The notes: a model not told the origin generated them from the sequence alone. A DNA stretch of 39,068 bases from Pedosphaera sp. (GCA_009695275.1 SIBF01000017.1:1-39068), one strand, 5' to 3'; shown: positions 7,570 through 17,245, numbered from the stretch's first letter. A program made the numbers and translations.

Positions 7570-8903
7570 TGCGCAATCCACTCTCCCATCTTCCGAACCC
7601 AGCCTGCGGCGGCGCGGACCACGTGCTGCATCGCCGGAAGTTTCTACAGGGCGTGGCTGGTGCGGGCGCGATGTCACTGATGAGCTGGGGCGGATTGTTC
7701 TCGCTGCCGGCCTTCGCGGAGCAGGCGAAGCGAACACAGAAGCGCTGCATTCTCCTGTGGCTTTGCGGCGCGCCGAGCCAGTTCGAGACGTGGGATCCGA
7801 AGCCCGGCCGGCCGACCGGCGGGCCGTTCCGCAGCATTCCGACGAAGCTGCCCGGGGTGCATTTTGGCGAACTCATGCCACGCTGCGCCAGCATCGCGGA
7901 CAAGCTCGCCGTGGTGCGCTCGATGAAGACCGCCCAGAGCGAGCATCTCCAGGGCATCGACCTGCTCAACCGCGGCGCGGCGCCCAGGCCGCCGTTCATC
8001 CGCCCGACGCTTGGGTCCGTGCTCGCGCAGCAACTCGGCCAACTCGACAACCCCATCCCCAACTTCGTCCTGCTTGAGCCGTGTCCCGAGGGAAACGAGT
8101 TCAAGGAGTTCAAGGCCGGCAATTGGGCTGGGTGGCTCGGCGCGCAATACGGCCCTGTGCGCGTCGGCGGCGAATACAAGATCGAGAACGTGGCGCGGCA
8201 GGCGGATGTTTCCGCCGAGGATCACGAGGCGCGCAACGCGCTGCGCCAGTTCCTCACGAAAAAGTATGAGAACGAGCGGCGCAGTGCCGCCGCGTCGTCG
8301 CAGAACGCCGTGTTCGACCGCGTGAAGGGGCTGATGAGCTGCGCGGACTTGTTCGATCTTGAGAAGCTGCCCGCGAAGGACCGCGAGCGCTATGGCCCGG
8401 CGGCGTTCGGCCTGCACGCCTTGCAGGCGCGGCATCTGGTCGAGAACGGCGCGCCGTTCGTGATGGTCGCCAACGGCATGCCGTGGGACAGCCATGTGTT
8501 TCACAACGAAATTTACCAGATGCTCGTCCCGGAGCTGGACCGCGTGATCTTCAATCTCATCACGGACCTCGAAGCGCGCGGCATGCTCGACAGCACGCTG
8601 GTCATCGCGATGGGCGAGTTCGGCCGCACGCCGTGGATCAACCAGGCGCGCGGTCGCGACCATTATCCGAACGCCTGGAGTCTGATGCTCGCTGGCTGCG
8701 GCATCAAACGCGGCGTGATCGTGGGTGCGACGGACGCGGACGGCGTTGACGTCGCGGAGAAGGCGTTCAACGAGAAGAACCTCTTTGCCACCATCTTCAC
8801 CGCGCTCGGCATCGACCCGTATGCGCCCTACGACATTCCGGATCTGCCGACGTTTCACCGTGTCGAGGAGAAGGCCGAGCCAATCCGCGAAGTGCTGGCT
8901 TGA
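7569..8903 (+). CDS. DUF1501 family exported protein (sulfatase-fold-like)
   Basis: A 444-residue DUF1501 (PF07394) protein. Residues 22-28 (RRKFLQG) form a twin-arginine motif followed by a hydrophobic stretch and an AFA-E cleavage site near residue 50, so it should be exported folded by the Tat system. Family features are LWLCGAPSQFETWDPKPG, the segment VVRSMKTAQSEHLQGI, and MGEFGRTPWINQARGRDHYP near the C-terminus, which resembles metal-binding parts of the alkaline phosphatase/sulfatase fold. The enzymatic role is not established. It is the usual partner of the upstream DUF1549/DUF1553 protein, now separated from it by the VapBC cassette. Its ATG overlaps a relic stop codon at TGATG. Confidence 0.9.
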   Translation: MRNPLSHLPNPACGGADHVLHRRKFLQGVAGAGAMSLMSWGGLFSLPAFAEQAKRTQKRCILLWLCGAPSQFETWDPKPGRPTGGPFRSIPTKLPGVHFGELMPRCASIADKLAVVRSMKTAQSEHLQGIDLLNRGAAPRPPFIRPTLGSVLAQQLGQLDNPIPNFVLLEPCPEGNEFKEFKAGNWAGWLGAQYGPVRVGGEYKIENVARQADVSAEDHEARNALRQFLTKKYENERRSAAASSQNAVFDRVKGLMSCADLFDLEKLPAKDRERYGPAAFGLHALQARHLVENGAPFVMVANGMPWDSHVFHNEIYQMLVPELDRVIFNLITDLEARGMLDSTLVIAMGEFGRTPWINQARGRDHYPNAWSLMLAGCGIKRGVIVGATDADGVDVAEKAFNEKNLFATIFTALGIDPYAPYDIPDLPTFHRVEEKAEPIREVLA

Positions 8904-8919
8904 ACGGAGACTGATTTTT

Positions 8920-9149
8920 AACCACGAATGGACACGAACAGACACGAATCTGGATGGCAGGGCGGGCTGGGCAAACTTTCGAAAGACCCGGCGCGCGGCT
9001 GTCCCCAGCCGCAGCAGCTCCACCCGTTTGAGCGCGGACGGACTCGTTCAAGCCGTCTTTCCATTCGCACGCGCTGCGGGTCGGGAGACCCGCGGTCCGC
9101 TTTGATTGCGGCTTCGCCGAGCTGGGTGAATTCGTGTCTATTCGTGGTT
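8920..9149. repeat. ACCACGAAT-type inverted repeat enclosing a GC-rich hairpin
   Basis: Left arm 8920-8950 (aaccacgaatggacacgaa and a further gacacgaat) pairs with 9129-9149 (aattcgtgtctattcgtggtt); 20 of the outer 21 bp match if the extra unit in the left arm is ignored. Inside, 8993-9010 forms a GCGGCTG/CAGCCGC hairpin followed by AGCAGC, as in the repeat at 6238. The region between the DUF1501 and WD40-like genes holds nothing else; the right arm ends 20 bp before the next start codon. Confidence 0.7.
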
Positions 9150-9168
9150 GCTCTCCTCTTCTGAAGCC

Positions 9169-10269
9169 ATGCCTGACGATCCGAAAAAAGCCGACGAGAC
9201 GCCGCTGAAGACGGAGAAAGTGAAAGAGATTTCGCTGCCCTCCGCTGTGCTGGCGCTTGAGGTGGCGGCGGACGGCAAGACGGCCTTTGCCGCGTGTCAG
9301 GACGGTGGTGTGTTGTCGGTGGATCTGGAATCGGGCAACCATGAGTTGCTCGGCAAGCATGAGAGTTACGCGAGCAACGTAGCCTTGCTGCCGGACGGGC
9401 AAACGCTGATCTCCGCCGGTTACGACGGTGTCCTGCTTTGGCACGACCTCAAGGAACGCAAGGCGACGCGACGCGTGAAGGCGCATGAGTTTTGGTCGTG
9501 GAACATGGACGTGAGCGCCGACGGCTCGATGGTCGCGTCGGTAACGGGCCGTTACGAAGCCGGCGGCTACAAGTACGAACCGGCGCCCGAGCGCGAGCCT
9601 TCGGTGAAGGTGTTCGACGCAAAGACCGGCGAACTGCGCCACGCCCTTCCTCATGTGCCGCCGGTTCAGGCCGTGGCGTTCACGCCGGACGGACGACACG
9701 TTGCCGCGGGCAATTTGATGGGCGAGGTGCGCGTCTGGGACACGGCGACGGGCAAACAGGTGTCGCAGTGGACCACGCCCGACCTGACGAGCTGGGGCAT
9801 CATCAAGAGCCACCATTACCTCGGCGGCGTTTTTGCGATGACGTTCAACGCAGCCGGCGACGAGCTTTACCTCTGCGGCATGGGCCCGATGCGCGATCCG
9901 ATGGCGGGGAACGGTGTGCAACGCTGGCAGCGTTTCGCGTGGAGGGATGGGAAGAAACTTGATGAAACGCACGACGGCGAGAGCGGGCAGGGCTTGATGG
10001 AAGCGCTGGCGTTTCATCCGTCGAAGAAGTTTTTCGTCATGGCAGGCCGGCTCTTCCAGGGAAAGTGGAACCTCGCGTTCTTCGACACCGCCACCGGAAA
10101 GAACCTCCACGCCCTCGACGCCAAGCATCGCATCACCGACGCGATCTTTACCGCCGACGGCTCACGCCTGCTGCTCGCGAAAGCGAAGGGACAGGAGAAA
10201 ATGAAAAAGGAAGGCACCTGGCCGGACTACGGGCTGGTGGAGGTCCACACCGTCAATACTTCCGCATAA
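9169..10269 (+). CDS. WD40-repeat-like beta-propeller protein
   Basis: A 366-residue protein made of repeated strand blocks typical of WD40-type propellers: VLALEVAADGKTAFAACQDGGVLSVDL, NVALLPDGQTLISAGYDGVLLWHDL, AVAFTPDGRHVAAGNLMGEVRVWDTATG and ALAFHPSKKFFVMAG. No signal peptide is visible from the ATG at 9169, and no enzymatic domain is fused. A TTG at 9148 lies in the inverted repeat and is less likely as a start. Propeller proteins of this kind commonly accompany DUF1549/DUF1501 pairs in Planctomycetes and Verrucomicrobia, so it probably works with the two upstream genes, perhaps as a binding scaffold; this is inference. Confidence 0.83.
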   Translation: MPDDPKKADETPLKTEKVKEISLPSAVLALEVAADGKTAFAACQDGGVLSVDLESGNHELLGKHESYASNVALLPDGQTLISAGYDGVLLWHDLKERKATRRVKAHEFWSWNMDVSADGSMVASVTGRYEAGGYKYEPAPEREPSVKVFDAKTGELRHALPHVPPVQAVAFTPDGRHVAAGNLMGEVRVWDTATGKQVSQWTTPDLTSWGIIKSHHYLGGVFAMTFNAAGDELYLCGMGPMRDPMAGNGVQRWQRFAWRDGKKLDETHDGESGQGLMEALAFHPSKKFFVMAGRLFQGKWNLAFFDTATGKNLHALDAKHRITDAIFTADGSRLLLAKAKGQEKMKKEGTWPDYGLVEVHTVNTSA

Positions 10270-10368
10270 AGTCACAGCTCCACCCGACCGTCGTTCTGAC
10301 GAGGATGCCTGCTGGGCGTTCCCCACGTCATGATCTCGCCATCGCGCAACTTCAAACGACGAACAACT

Positions 10369-11151
10369 TCAACGACCCGGCGATTCGGAGGAATCCTCGG
10401 CACTTGTGACATGTTCGTTAGGCTGATCAGTTGGCTCCCTTTCTCCTTCATGAATCAGCACGACAAACTCTCCCTTGAGTGAGCGCTTCGCGGTTGCGGC
10501 GATCAGCTCGGCGGGGGTGCCCCGCAGGAATTCCTCGAAGCGTTTCGTCAGTTCGCGTGCGAGGACAATCTGCCGCTCCGGAAAGACATCTGCGAGTTCC
10601 TGCAGAAGCTTCTGAATTCTGTAGGGGGATTCGTAGAGCACAACCGTACCCGGCATGAAAGCGAGAGCTTGAAGCTTCTTGATTCTTTGCCCTGATTTGT
10701 GGGGAAGAAAACCCGCGAAGTGGAATTCATCCGAGGGCAATCCGCTGACTGTGATGGCTGCCACCAATGCACATGGCCCTGGAACGGCCTCGACCCGGCA
10801 ATTGGCCGCCAAAGCAGCGCGCACCACACGCTCACCGGGATCGCTGATGCCAGGAGAACCGGCGTCTGTCACGAGGGCGACCGTTTCGCCGCGTCGAAGC
10901 CGGTCGATGATCTGCTCGCTGCGCTGCGCTTCGTTGAACTTGAAGTAGCTGATCAACGGCTTGGTAATTTCGAAGTGCCGGAGCAAGTGTCCGGTATGGC
11001 GTGTGTCTTCCGCCGCAATGACGGTGCATTCCTTGAGGGTTCGCAAGGCGCGCAAGGTGATGTCCTCCAGATTCCCAATGGGAGTGGCGACCAGGTAAAG
11101 TGTACCTGGCAACAACGGCGGATGGAATTGCGATGGCGTCGTCATCTGCAT
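10369..11151 (-). CDS. rsmI: 16S rRNA (cytidine(1402)-2'-O)-methyltransferase
   Basis: RsmI methylates the 2'-hydroxyl of C1402 in 16S rRNA using S-adenosylmethionine. The 260-residue product has the tetrapyrrole-methylase-fold signatures of the family: LYLVATPIGNLEDITLRAL near the N-terminus, VIAAEDTRHT, LVTDAGSPGISDPGERVV and VEAVPGPCALVAA. The length is close to the usual 280. The ATG at 11151 was chosen, with 11145 as a close alternative (MQM); the TTG at 11166 is unlikely. It converges with the WD40-like gene (99 bp apart) and diverges from the aminotransferase gene, with 257 bp between them in which no clear promoter or gene was identified. Confidence 0.95.
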   Translation of the reverse strand: MQMTTPSQFHPPLLPGTLYLVATPIGNLEDITLRALRTLKECTVIAAEDTRHTGHLLRHFEITKPLISYFKFNEAQRSEQIIDRLRRGETVALVTDAGSPGISDPGERVVRAALAANCRVEAVPGPCALVAAITVSGLPSDEFHFAGFLPHKSGQRIKKLQALAFMPGTVVLYESPYRIQKLLQELADVFPERQIVLARELTKRFEEFLRGTPAELIAATAKRSLKGEFVVLIHEGEREPTDQPNEHVTSAEDSSESPGR

Positions 11152-11408
11152 GGCGTAGCGTAGCAAGTCCGTTTTCGTATTTCACCGGGAAATGTGAATC
11201 AAACCCCGCCGCCGGCAGTGGCTCGTTTTGCCGCAGGAAAAAGTACGGCGGAGCATGTCGCCATCGGCATTCGATAAGAGTTCGAACGGGGAACAAGCAG
11301 AAGCCGGAAGAAGTCCCCTCTCTTAAAACCCTGGGTGCCTCGTTGTTTCAAATCCCTTGTTGCCTGTCGCACTTTGGTTGACGTAGGCTCCCGCAACTTT
11401 TGAAGGCG

Positions 11409-12275
11409 ATGAAGATCTATATTGACGGCAAATTTTGCGACGAGAAGAACGCCAAGGTGTCGGTGTTCGACCATGGGCTGCTTTATGGAGATGGTGTGTT
11501 CGAAGGGATTCGTGCTTACCACGGGCGCGTGTTCAAGCTGAAGGAGCACATTGACCGGCTTTTTTATTCTGCCAAGGCGATCCTTTTGAGCATCCCCATG
11601 TCGCACGCCGAGATCATGAAAGCGACTGTTGCCACGTGCCGGCGAAACAAGCTCCGTGATGGTTACATTCGCCTGGTGGTGACGCGCGGTGTCGGCACGC
11701 TGGGGTTGAATCCCAATCGCTGCAAGAATCCTTCGATCATTATCATCGCGGACAAGATTCAGCTTTATCCGAAGGAGTATTACGAGCGGGGACTGGATAT
11801 CGTGACGGTCCCCACGACGCGCAATCTGCACAGCGCGGTCAACCCGGCGATCAAGTCGTTGAATTACCTCAACAACATCCTGGCGAAGATCGAGGCGAAC
11901 AACGCGGGCGTCGAGGAAGCCATCATGCTCAATTCGGAAGGCTATGTCTCGGAATGCACCGGCGACAATTTGTTCATCGTGAAGGACCGCCAGTTGCTTA
12001 CGCCGCCGCTCTCCGCCGGGGCGCTCTACGGCATCACCCGGAGTGTTGCGCTTAGTCTCGGGCTAGAGATGGGTTTGGAAACCGCCGAGCCCAACCTGAC
12101 TCGTTACGACCTTTTCAACGCAGACGAATGTTTCCTGACGGGGACCGGAGCGGAATTGATTCCGGTGGTAAAGATCGATGGACGTGTTATTGGGAGCGGC
12201 AAGCCTGGTCCGATTACGCGCGAATTGGTTGAGCGGTACCACGCTTTAACCAAAGTTTCCGGTGAACCGATCTGA
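11409..12275 (+). CDS. ilvE: Branched-chain amino acid aminotransferase (class IV)
   Basis: A 288-residue class IV (fold type IV) PLP-dependent aminotransferase, most likely acting in the last step of leucine, isoleucine and valine synthesis with glutamate as amino donor. Motifs seen are SVFDHGLLYGDGVFEGIRAY near residue 18, the PLP-binding lysine at about K149 in NPAIKSLNYLNN, EAIMLNSEGYVSECTGDNLF, and the phosphate-binding GITRSVAL segment. Related D-amino acid aminotransferases and aminodeoxychorismate lyases share this fold, but FEGIRAYHGRVFKLKEHIDRL favours IlvE. The ATG at 11409 follows a GAAGG sequence at short spacing; a TTG three codons upstream is the alternative. Confidence 0.88.
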   Translation: MKIYIDGKFCDEKNAKVSVFDHGLLYGDGVFEGIRAYHGRVFKLKEHIDRLFYSAKAILLSIPMSHAEIMKATVATCRRNKLRDGYIRLVVTRGVGTLGLNPNRCKNPSIIIIADKIQLYPKEYYERGLDIVTVPTTRNLHSAVNPAIKSLNYLNNILAKIEANNAGVEEAIMLNSEGYVSECTGDNLFIVKDRQLLTPPLSAGALYGITRSVALSLGLEMGLETAEPNLTRYDLFNADECFLTGTGAELIPVVKIDGRVIGSGKPGPITRELVERYHALTKVSGEPI

Positions 12276-12499
12276 ATCCCGATCGATTCTGATTTCAGTT
12301 GAGCCCTGATTTCCGTGCTCCGGTGCTTTCGGGGCGGGATCGGAATCATGGCTGGAACGTGGGTCTCGAGTTTCAATCTGGACTTGGTTTTGAAGCAGCA
12401 GACCTGTCTGGCATTGGAGCTGTCGGTTTGCTATTTTTAGCTCCGTCCATAAAGATGGTCGGGTTCGACTGGAGTTTTGCAATTAAGATTGAATTGCGA

Positions 12500-12514
12500 G
12501 CACTCCTTGAGTGC
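12500..12514. promoter_or_regulatory. Inverted repeat upstream of mcsA, CIRCE-like half-sites
   Basis: GCACTC and GAGTGC are separated by three bases, 43 bp before the mcsA start. The half-sites match the core of the HrcA operator CIRCE, but CIRCE has a nine-base spacer, so this is at best a variant or an unrelated operator or hairpin. No CtsR-type box (AGGTCAAA repeats) was seen in the 281-bp gap after the aminotransferase gene, which holds no gene. Confidence 0.3.
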
Positions 12515-12556
12515 CTTGACTAATGCCGTGCCGGAGCCGATATACGAAGAGAGAAT

Positions 12557-13066
12557 ATGCTTTGCGATATTTGCAAACAGAATCAGGCCAAAGTGCATCT
12601 TACACAGATGATCGAAGGGAAGACGAAGAAGGTCGATCTCTGCGAGGAGTGCTCGAAAGCCAAGGGGGTTGACGATCCCACGGGGTTCTCGCTAGCGGAT
12701 TTGCTGCTTGGGCTTGGTGCCGCGCAGGAAATGGAGCAGGTGGCTGCGGGGGCGGAATTGAAGTGTCCTCATTGTGGTTTCACCCAGGCGGATTTCAAGA
12801 AGACCGGCCGGCTCGGATGCGCCGACTGTTACGAAACGTTTGCCGAAGGTCTGGAAGGATTGCTCAAAACAATGCACAAGGGGACCAAACATGTGGGCAA
12901 GACGCCTCTTGCCCTAAAGCAAAGCCTGGATTTGAGCGATAAGCTAAAGGTGCTGCAGAAGAGACTGGACAAAGCCATCGCGGAGGAGGATTTCGAGGCG
13001 GCGGTCCATTTGCGTGACGACATCAGCTCGGTCAAAAACAAACTCAAAGAGCTGACTGTCGGATGA
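12557..13066 (+). CDS. mcsA: McsA, zinc-binding activator of protein-arginine kinase
   Basis: A 169-residue protein with four CxxC pairs (C3/C6, C29/C32, C70/C73, C88/C91) that should bind zinc, followed by a C-terminal UVR motif of about 30 residues (LDKAIAEEDFEAAVHLRDDISSVKNKL) also found in UvrB and ClpC. In Firmicutes McsA activates the arginine kinase McsB and helps deliver substrates to ClpCP. The order mcsA-mcsB-clpC and the ATGA overlap with mcsB support the same role here. GAAGAGAG precedes the ATG as a plausible ribosome binding site. Length and domain order are normal for the family. Confidence 0.93.
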   Translation: MLCDICKQNQAKVHLTQMIEGKTKKVDLCEECSKAKGVDDPTGFSLADLLLGLGAAQEMEQVAAGAELKCPHCGFTQADFKKTGRLGCADCYETFAEGLEGLLKTMHKGTKHVGKTPLALKQSLDLSDKLKVLQKRLDKAIAEEDFEAAVHLRDDISSVKNKLKELTVG

Positions 13067-14169
13067 ACATTCACGAATTTCTCAGTTCACCGGGGACGGT
13101 TTATGGGCAGGGGCCGCATGATTCCATCGTCATGTCCAGCCGGGTGAGGCTTGCGCGCAATCTCAAAGGTGTTGCCTTTCCAGGGTGGGCAAAGAAACCG
13201 GATCGCATCCGTTCCCTCGAAGCGATTCTGCCGGCTGTCCAGTCGATCCGGCAGATGGCCGGGGCTTTTTCAGAATCGATGGAAAATTTCACCGCGGTGG
13301 ACAAGCAGATATTGGTCGAGCGTCACCTGATCAGCCGGGAGCACGCTGCGAAGAATACCGGAAGCGGTCTGGTGATTAACAAGGGCGAAACTCTGGCTGT
13401 AATGATCAACGAGGAGGATCATCTGCGGATGCAGTCATTAAGGCCCGGGTTGCAGTTGAAGGAAGCCTGGCATGCGGTGGACCAGTTGGACAGCGCCCTC
13501 GAAAAGAAACTCGATTACGCCTTTTCGCCATCACTCGGGTACCTGACCGCCTGTCCGACGAACCTCGGCACGGGCATCCGCGTCAGTGCAATGCTGCATC
13601 TTCCAGCGCTCGTCTTGAGCGAGCAGATCAACCAGATTATCCAGGCGGTCAACAAGCTCGGCCTCGCAGTGCGCGGCCTTTACGGCGAGGGCACCGAGGC
13701 GTTGGGAAACGTGTTCCAAGTTTCCAACCAAATGACGCTGGGCGAAAGCGAGCAGGACATCGTTGAACGCCTGAACAAGGTCCTCGGGCAGATCATCGAA
13801 CACGAAGAGAACGCCCGGGCCAGCTTGTTGAGCAACAAACCGAAGGTGGTTTTCAATCACATCGGACGCGCCTACGGCATTCTAGCAAACGCGCACAGCA
13901 TTTCCTCCAAGGAGACGATGAATCTTCTGTCGCTACTGCGGCTCGGCCTGGACATCGGATCGTTCCCCGGAGTTGAGCGGCGCCTTGTTGAGGAATTGTT
14001 CCTCCTCACCCAGCCGGCTCATCTTCAACAACAGTTTTCCGAAAAGCTCACCGCGGATGAGCGCGATCTTCTGCGGGCGGATATGCTGCGAGACCGTCTG
14101 CGCAATGTCAGCCGCCCTGTGGCGCTGCCTCCCGAATCAAAAGGGCCGAAGCTGGACAAACCCGAGTAA
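13063..14169 (+). CDS. mcsB: Protein-arginine kinase McsB
   Basis: A 368-residue phosphagen-kinase-fold protein that phosphorylates arginine side chains to mark proteins for ClpC-dependent degradation. Visible signatures are VMSSRVRLARNLKGVAFP near the N-terminus, the catalytic cysteine C164 in LTACPTNLGTGIRVS, and YGEGTEALGNVFQVSN. Residues 334-339 read RDLLRA, matching the RDxxRA phosphoarginine-binding motif of Bacillus McsB, so allosteric activation and ClpC handover may be conserved. Length is typical. The start overlaps the mcsA stop (ATGA), implying coupled translation. No CtsR repressor gene or arginine phosphatase gene lies in this window. Confidence 0.95.
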   Translation: MNIHEFLSSPGTVYGQGPHDSIVMSSRVRLARNLKGVAFPGWAKKPDRIRSLEAILPAVQSIRQMAGAFSESMENFTAVDKQILVERHLISREHAAKNTGSGLVINKGETLAVMINEEDHLRMQSLRPGLQLKEAWHAVDQLDSALEKKLDYAFSPSLGYLTACPTNLGTGIRVSAMLHLPALVLSEQINQIIQAVNKLGLAVRGLYGEGTEALGNVFQVSNQMTLGESEQDIVERLNKVLGQIIEHEENARASLLSNKPKVVFNHIGRAYGILANAHSISSKETMNLLSLLRLGLDIGSFPGVERRLVEELFLLTQPAHLQQQFSEKLTADERDLLRADMLRDRLRNVSRPVALPPESKGPKLDKPE

Positions 14170-14206
14170 CGACTGCATCTTCCGACACGATATGAGCGAT
14201 GAAGCG

Positions 14207-16690
14207 ATGAACAATTTTACGCCGCGAGCACAACAAGTCCTCGCTCTGGCGCGAAAAGAGGCTGATCGGTTCAATCACAATTTCGTCGGCACCGAGCACC
14301 TTCTCCTTGGTTTGATCAAGCTCGGGCAGGGCGTGGCGGTGAATGTCCTCCAGAAGATCGGGCTTGATCTCGAGACCGTGCGGATGGAAGTCGAGAAACT
14401 GGTGGGCACAGGACCCGATCAAAAGATGATTGGCAGCATCCCCTACACACCACGCGTGAAGAAGGTTCTCTCGCTCGCGGCCAAAGAGGCCAAGGGACTC
14501 AATCATACCTACGTCGGCACGGAGCACATTCTTCTCGGGCTCCTGCGCGAAGGCGACGGTGTGGCGGCGAGGGTGTTAAAGAACATGGACGTGGACATCG
14601 AGCAGACCCGGCAGGAGATCCTCAAGGAACTCGATCCGAATTTCAATTCCTCTGAGGAGACGCCGACGAACGAAGGCGGGGAGAAGCCTGCCGCATCCGA
14701 GAAGAAGGGCGAGGTCAAGACACCTGCTTTGAAAGCCTTTGGGCGAGATCTCACCGAGATCGCGCGGAAGGGCGAGATGGACCCGGTGATCGGCCGGAAG
14801 AGTGAGATCGAGCGCGTGATCCAAATCCTTTGCCGACGCACCAAGAACAATCCAGTGCTGCTCGGCGAAGCGGGCGTTGGAAAAACGGCCATCGTTGAAG
14901 GTTTGGCGCAGGAGATCGCGAGCGGAAACGTGCCTGAACTGCTCCGCGAAAAACGCGTCATTACCCTCGATCTTGCCCTCATGGTTGCCGGCACGAAGTA
15001 TCGCGGTCAGTTCGAGGAGCGGATCAAGGCGGTCATGGATGAGATTCGCCGCGCCAAGAACATCCTCCTGTTCATTGACGAACTTCACACCATCGTGGGT
15101 GCCGGCTCCGCCGAAGGGACAATGGACGCGTCAAACATCATCAAGCCGGCTCTGAGCCGGGGAGAGATGCAATGCATCGGCGCGACCACCTTGAACGAGT
15201 ATCGCAAATACATCGAGAAAGACGCGGCCCTCGAACGCCGATTCCAGAGCGTCAAGGTTGAGGCGCCGTCCGTAGAGGAAGCCATATTGATTCTCAAGGG
15301 ACTTGCCCCAAAGTACGAAGCCCACCACAAGGTAGATTACACTCAGATTGCGCTCGAATCGTCGGTCAAACTCTCGGATCGTTACCTGACCGGCCGTTTC
15401 CTGCCGGACAAGGCCATCGATGTCATGGATGAGGCCGGCTCGCGGGCACGTATTGCGGCGATGACCCGTCCGCCCGACCTGAAGGATCTTGAAACCGAGA
15501 TCGAGCAGATCAAGACCCGCAAAGAACGCGCGATCAAGGAGCAGGATTTCGAAGGCGCCGCCGCCATGCGCGACAAGGAAAGACAGGCAAAGGAAAAGCT
15601 GGAGGCCGTGCTGACCGCTTGGAAAACGTCCCGCGACGAGAAGCGAGTGACAGTCGATGAGGAAGACATTCTTCAAGTTGTCGGCAAGTGGACTGGAATA
15701 CCCCTCAAGCGCCTCGAACAAGGCGAGGCTCAGAAGCTCCTGACGATGGAAAAGGAACTTGAACAAACCGTCGTTGGGCAACGGGAGGCGGTGTCAGCGT
15801 TGTGCAATGCGTTGCGCCGTTCCAGGGCGGACCTCAAGGATCCCCGGCGACCAATCGGGACATTTGCGCTGCTCGGTCCCACCGGCGTGGGCAAGACGCT
15901 TCTTGCCAAAACGCTCGCGGAGCAAATGTTTGGTGATTCGAAATCACTCATTCAGCTCGACATGAGCGAGTACATGGAGAAGTTCACGGTGTCGCGTCTG
16001 GTCGGTTCTCCTCCTGGATATGTGGGTTACGAGGAAGGTGGACAGTTGACGGAAAAGGTGCGCCAACGTCCTTACTGTGTGGTTCTTTTCGACGAGATTG
16101 AGAAGGCACATCCCGACGTCATGAACATGCTCCTTCAGATTCTTGAGGAAGGAAGGCTGACCGACAACGTTGGACGCGTTGTCGATTTTCGAAACACGGT
16201 CATTCTCCTTACTTCGAATATCGGTGCGGAGACCGTCAAAAAGGCGGCCATTGGCTTCGGACCCGCCGGCGGCGAAAATGATTACGAAAAGATTCGCGAG
16301 AAGATTCTGGATGAGTCCAAGAAGGCTTTCCGCCCCGAGTTTCTCAACCGCCTCGATGACGTGATCGTTTTCCGCCCGCTCAACAAGATGGATCTGGTCC
16401 TGATTCTCGACCTGGAAATAGAGAAGGTTACGCAACGACTGAAGGGAAAAAATCTTCGGCTGGAACTCGACGAGAAGGCGAAGGATCTCCTGTTGGAAAA
16501 AGGTTATGACCCCACCTATGGAGCCCGCCCCATGCGACGCGCGGTCGAACGTCAGCTTGAAGACCCGCTCGCCGAGGAAATTCTCAAAGGCAGCTTGCAC
16601 GACGCGAGTCCTGTGCTTGTCACCGTTGAAGACGGGAAAATTGTATTTAAGCAGACTGCGGCTGCCGAGGGTGCGATGCATTCGGGGTAA
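14207..16690 (+). CDS. clpC: ClpC AAA+ unfoldase of the ClpCP protease
   Basis: An 827-residue Hsp100 protein that unfolds tagged proteins and feeds them to ClpP. The N-terminal domain has two Clp_N repeats, each with a GTEH motif; E30 and E106 correspond to the phosphoarginine-binding glutamates of Bacillus ClpC. The first AAA+ module has Walker A GEAGVGKT (about 219-226) and Walker B LLFIDEL (about 287). A UVR motif (about 440-470, [21 protein letters not shown]) marks it as ClpC rather than ClpB. The second module has GPTGVGKT (about 556-563) and [14 protein letters not shown] (about 624-637). The ATG at 14207 fits the family start ([15 protein letters not shown]); an ATG at 14192 is an alternative. 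It follows mcsB by 37 bp. Confidence 0.96.
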   Translation: MNNFTPRAQQVLALARKEADRFNHNFVGTEHLLLGLIKLGQGVAVNVLQKIGLDLETVRMEVEKLVGTGPDQKMIGSIPYTPRVKKVLSLAAKEAKGLNHTYVGTEHILLGLLREGDGVAARVLKNMDVDIEQTRQEILKELDPNFNSSEETPTNEGGEKPAASEKKGEVKTPALKAFGRDLTEIARKGEMDPVIGRKSEIERVIQILCRRTKNNPVLLGEAGVGKTAIVEGLAQEIASGNVPELLREKRVITLDLALMVAGTKYRGQFEERIKAVMDEIRRAKNILLFIDELHTIVGAGSAEGTMDASNIIKPALSRGEMQCIGATTLNEYRKYIEKDAALERRFQSVKVEAPSVEEAILILKGLAPKYEAHHKVDYTQIALESSVKLSDRYLTGRFLPDKAIDVMDEAGSRARIAAMTRPPDLKDLETEIEQIKTRKERAIKEQDFEGAAAMRDKERQAKEKLEAVLTAWKTSRDEKRVTVDEEDILQVVGKWTGIPLKRLEQGEAQKLLTMEKELEQTVVGQREAVSALCNALRRSRADLKDPRRPIGTFALLGPTGVGKTLLAKTLAEQMFGDSKSLIQLDMSEYMEKFTVSRLVGSPPGYVGYEEGGQLTEKVRQRPYCVVLFDEIEKAHPDVMNMLLQILEEGRLTDNVGRVVDFRNTVILLTSNIGAETVKKAAIGFGPAGGENDYEKIREKILDESKKAFRPEFLNRLDDVIVFRPLNKMDLVLILDLEIEKVTQRLKGKNLRLELDEKAKDLLLEKGYDPTYGARPMRRAVERQLEDPLAEEILKGSLHDASPVLVTVEDGKIVFKQTAAAEGAMHSG

Positions 16691-16730
16691 GGTATTCTAA
16701 AAAAACCGTGTTCGCGGCGGAGATTGCGCG

Positions 16731-17144
16731 ATGAATCCGGCCAAAACACAAACTTTCAAGGCAAGCCAGTGGCTTGAGGAATCCCAGTTGTGCGTGTGCT
16801 GTGTCTCACCCAACGAGACATCCGCTCACTTCTGCTCCAAGTGTGGAGCTCCTCTGAGTTCTTATGCGGCCACCGGACCTTTTGAATGTCTCTTCGCAGA
16901 AGGTTACGTTTACCGCCAAGCAGCGCAACGGCCTCGGAGTTTGATTGTCGTTGTGGGAGTGTGGTTGATTTTTGGCCCACTCGCTCTGGCGGGACTCATT
17001 TCCGTATTCGCGGGTAACCGGGTTGATGCCATCTCGGGAGCCGGGGTCGGATTGCTCATCCTGCCAATCTCCGTCGCGATGATTTGGAAAACCACACGAA
17101 ATTATCTCGCCAGAAAACCGACAAACCCCAAGAGCGACATCTAA
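16731..17144 (+). CDS. Zinc-ribbon membrane protein of unknown function
   Basis: A 137-residue protein. Residues 21-38 hold two cysteine pairs, CVC and CSKC (CVCC followed by HFCSKCGAPL), a zinc-ribbon arrangement. Two hydrophobic segments follow, about 70-92 (SLIVVVGVWLIFGPLALAGLI) and 101-117 (GAGVGLLILPISVAMIW), so it is probably an integral inner-membrane protein with its ribbon in the cytoplasm. I do not recognise the family. It starts 40 bp after clpC and may be the last gene of that operon, but nothing ties it to proteolysis. It converges with the minus-strand AIM24 gene. Confidence 0.65.
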   Translation: MNPAKTQTFKASQWLEESQLCVCCVSPNETSAHFCSKCGAPLSSYAATGPFECLFAEGYVYRQAAQRPRSLIVVVGVWLIFGPLALAGLISVFAGNRVDAISGAGVGLLILPISVAMIWKTTRNYLARKPTNPKSDI

Positions 17145-17245
17145 CTGCTCGGGGCTTCGGGTCAAACCATGACCGGCTGACTTTCCTTGAACACGGTCCG
17201 CTCTCCGAACACGAACATGCCCGAGAAATCGAAGCTCATTCTCGG

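Noticed and set aside
7674..10128. Two long minus-strand reading frames (449 and 443 codons) antisense to the DUF1501 and WD40-like genes
   Set aside because: They lie wholly or largely opposite well-supported genes, show no family motifs, and are expected from high third-position GC. Part of the second is translated repeat DNA.
4658..10269. A horizontally acquired island covering the whole DUF1549-DUF1501-WD40 cluster
   Set aside because: These genes are typical of the lineage and show no base-composition break; only the VapBC pair shows insertion-like boundaries.
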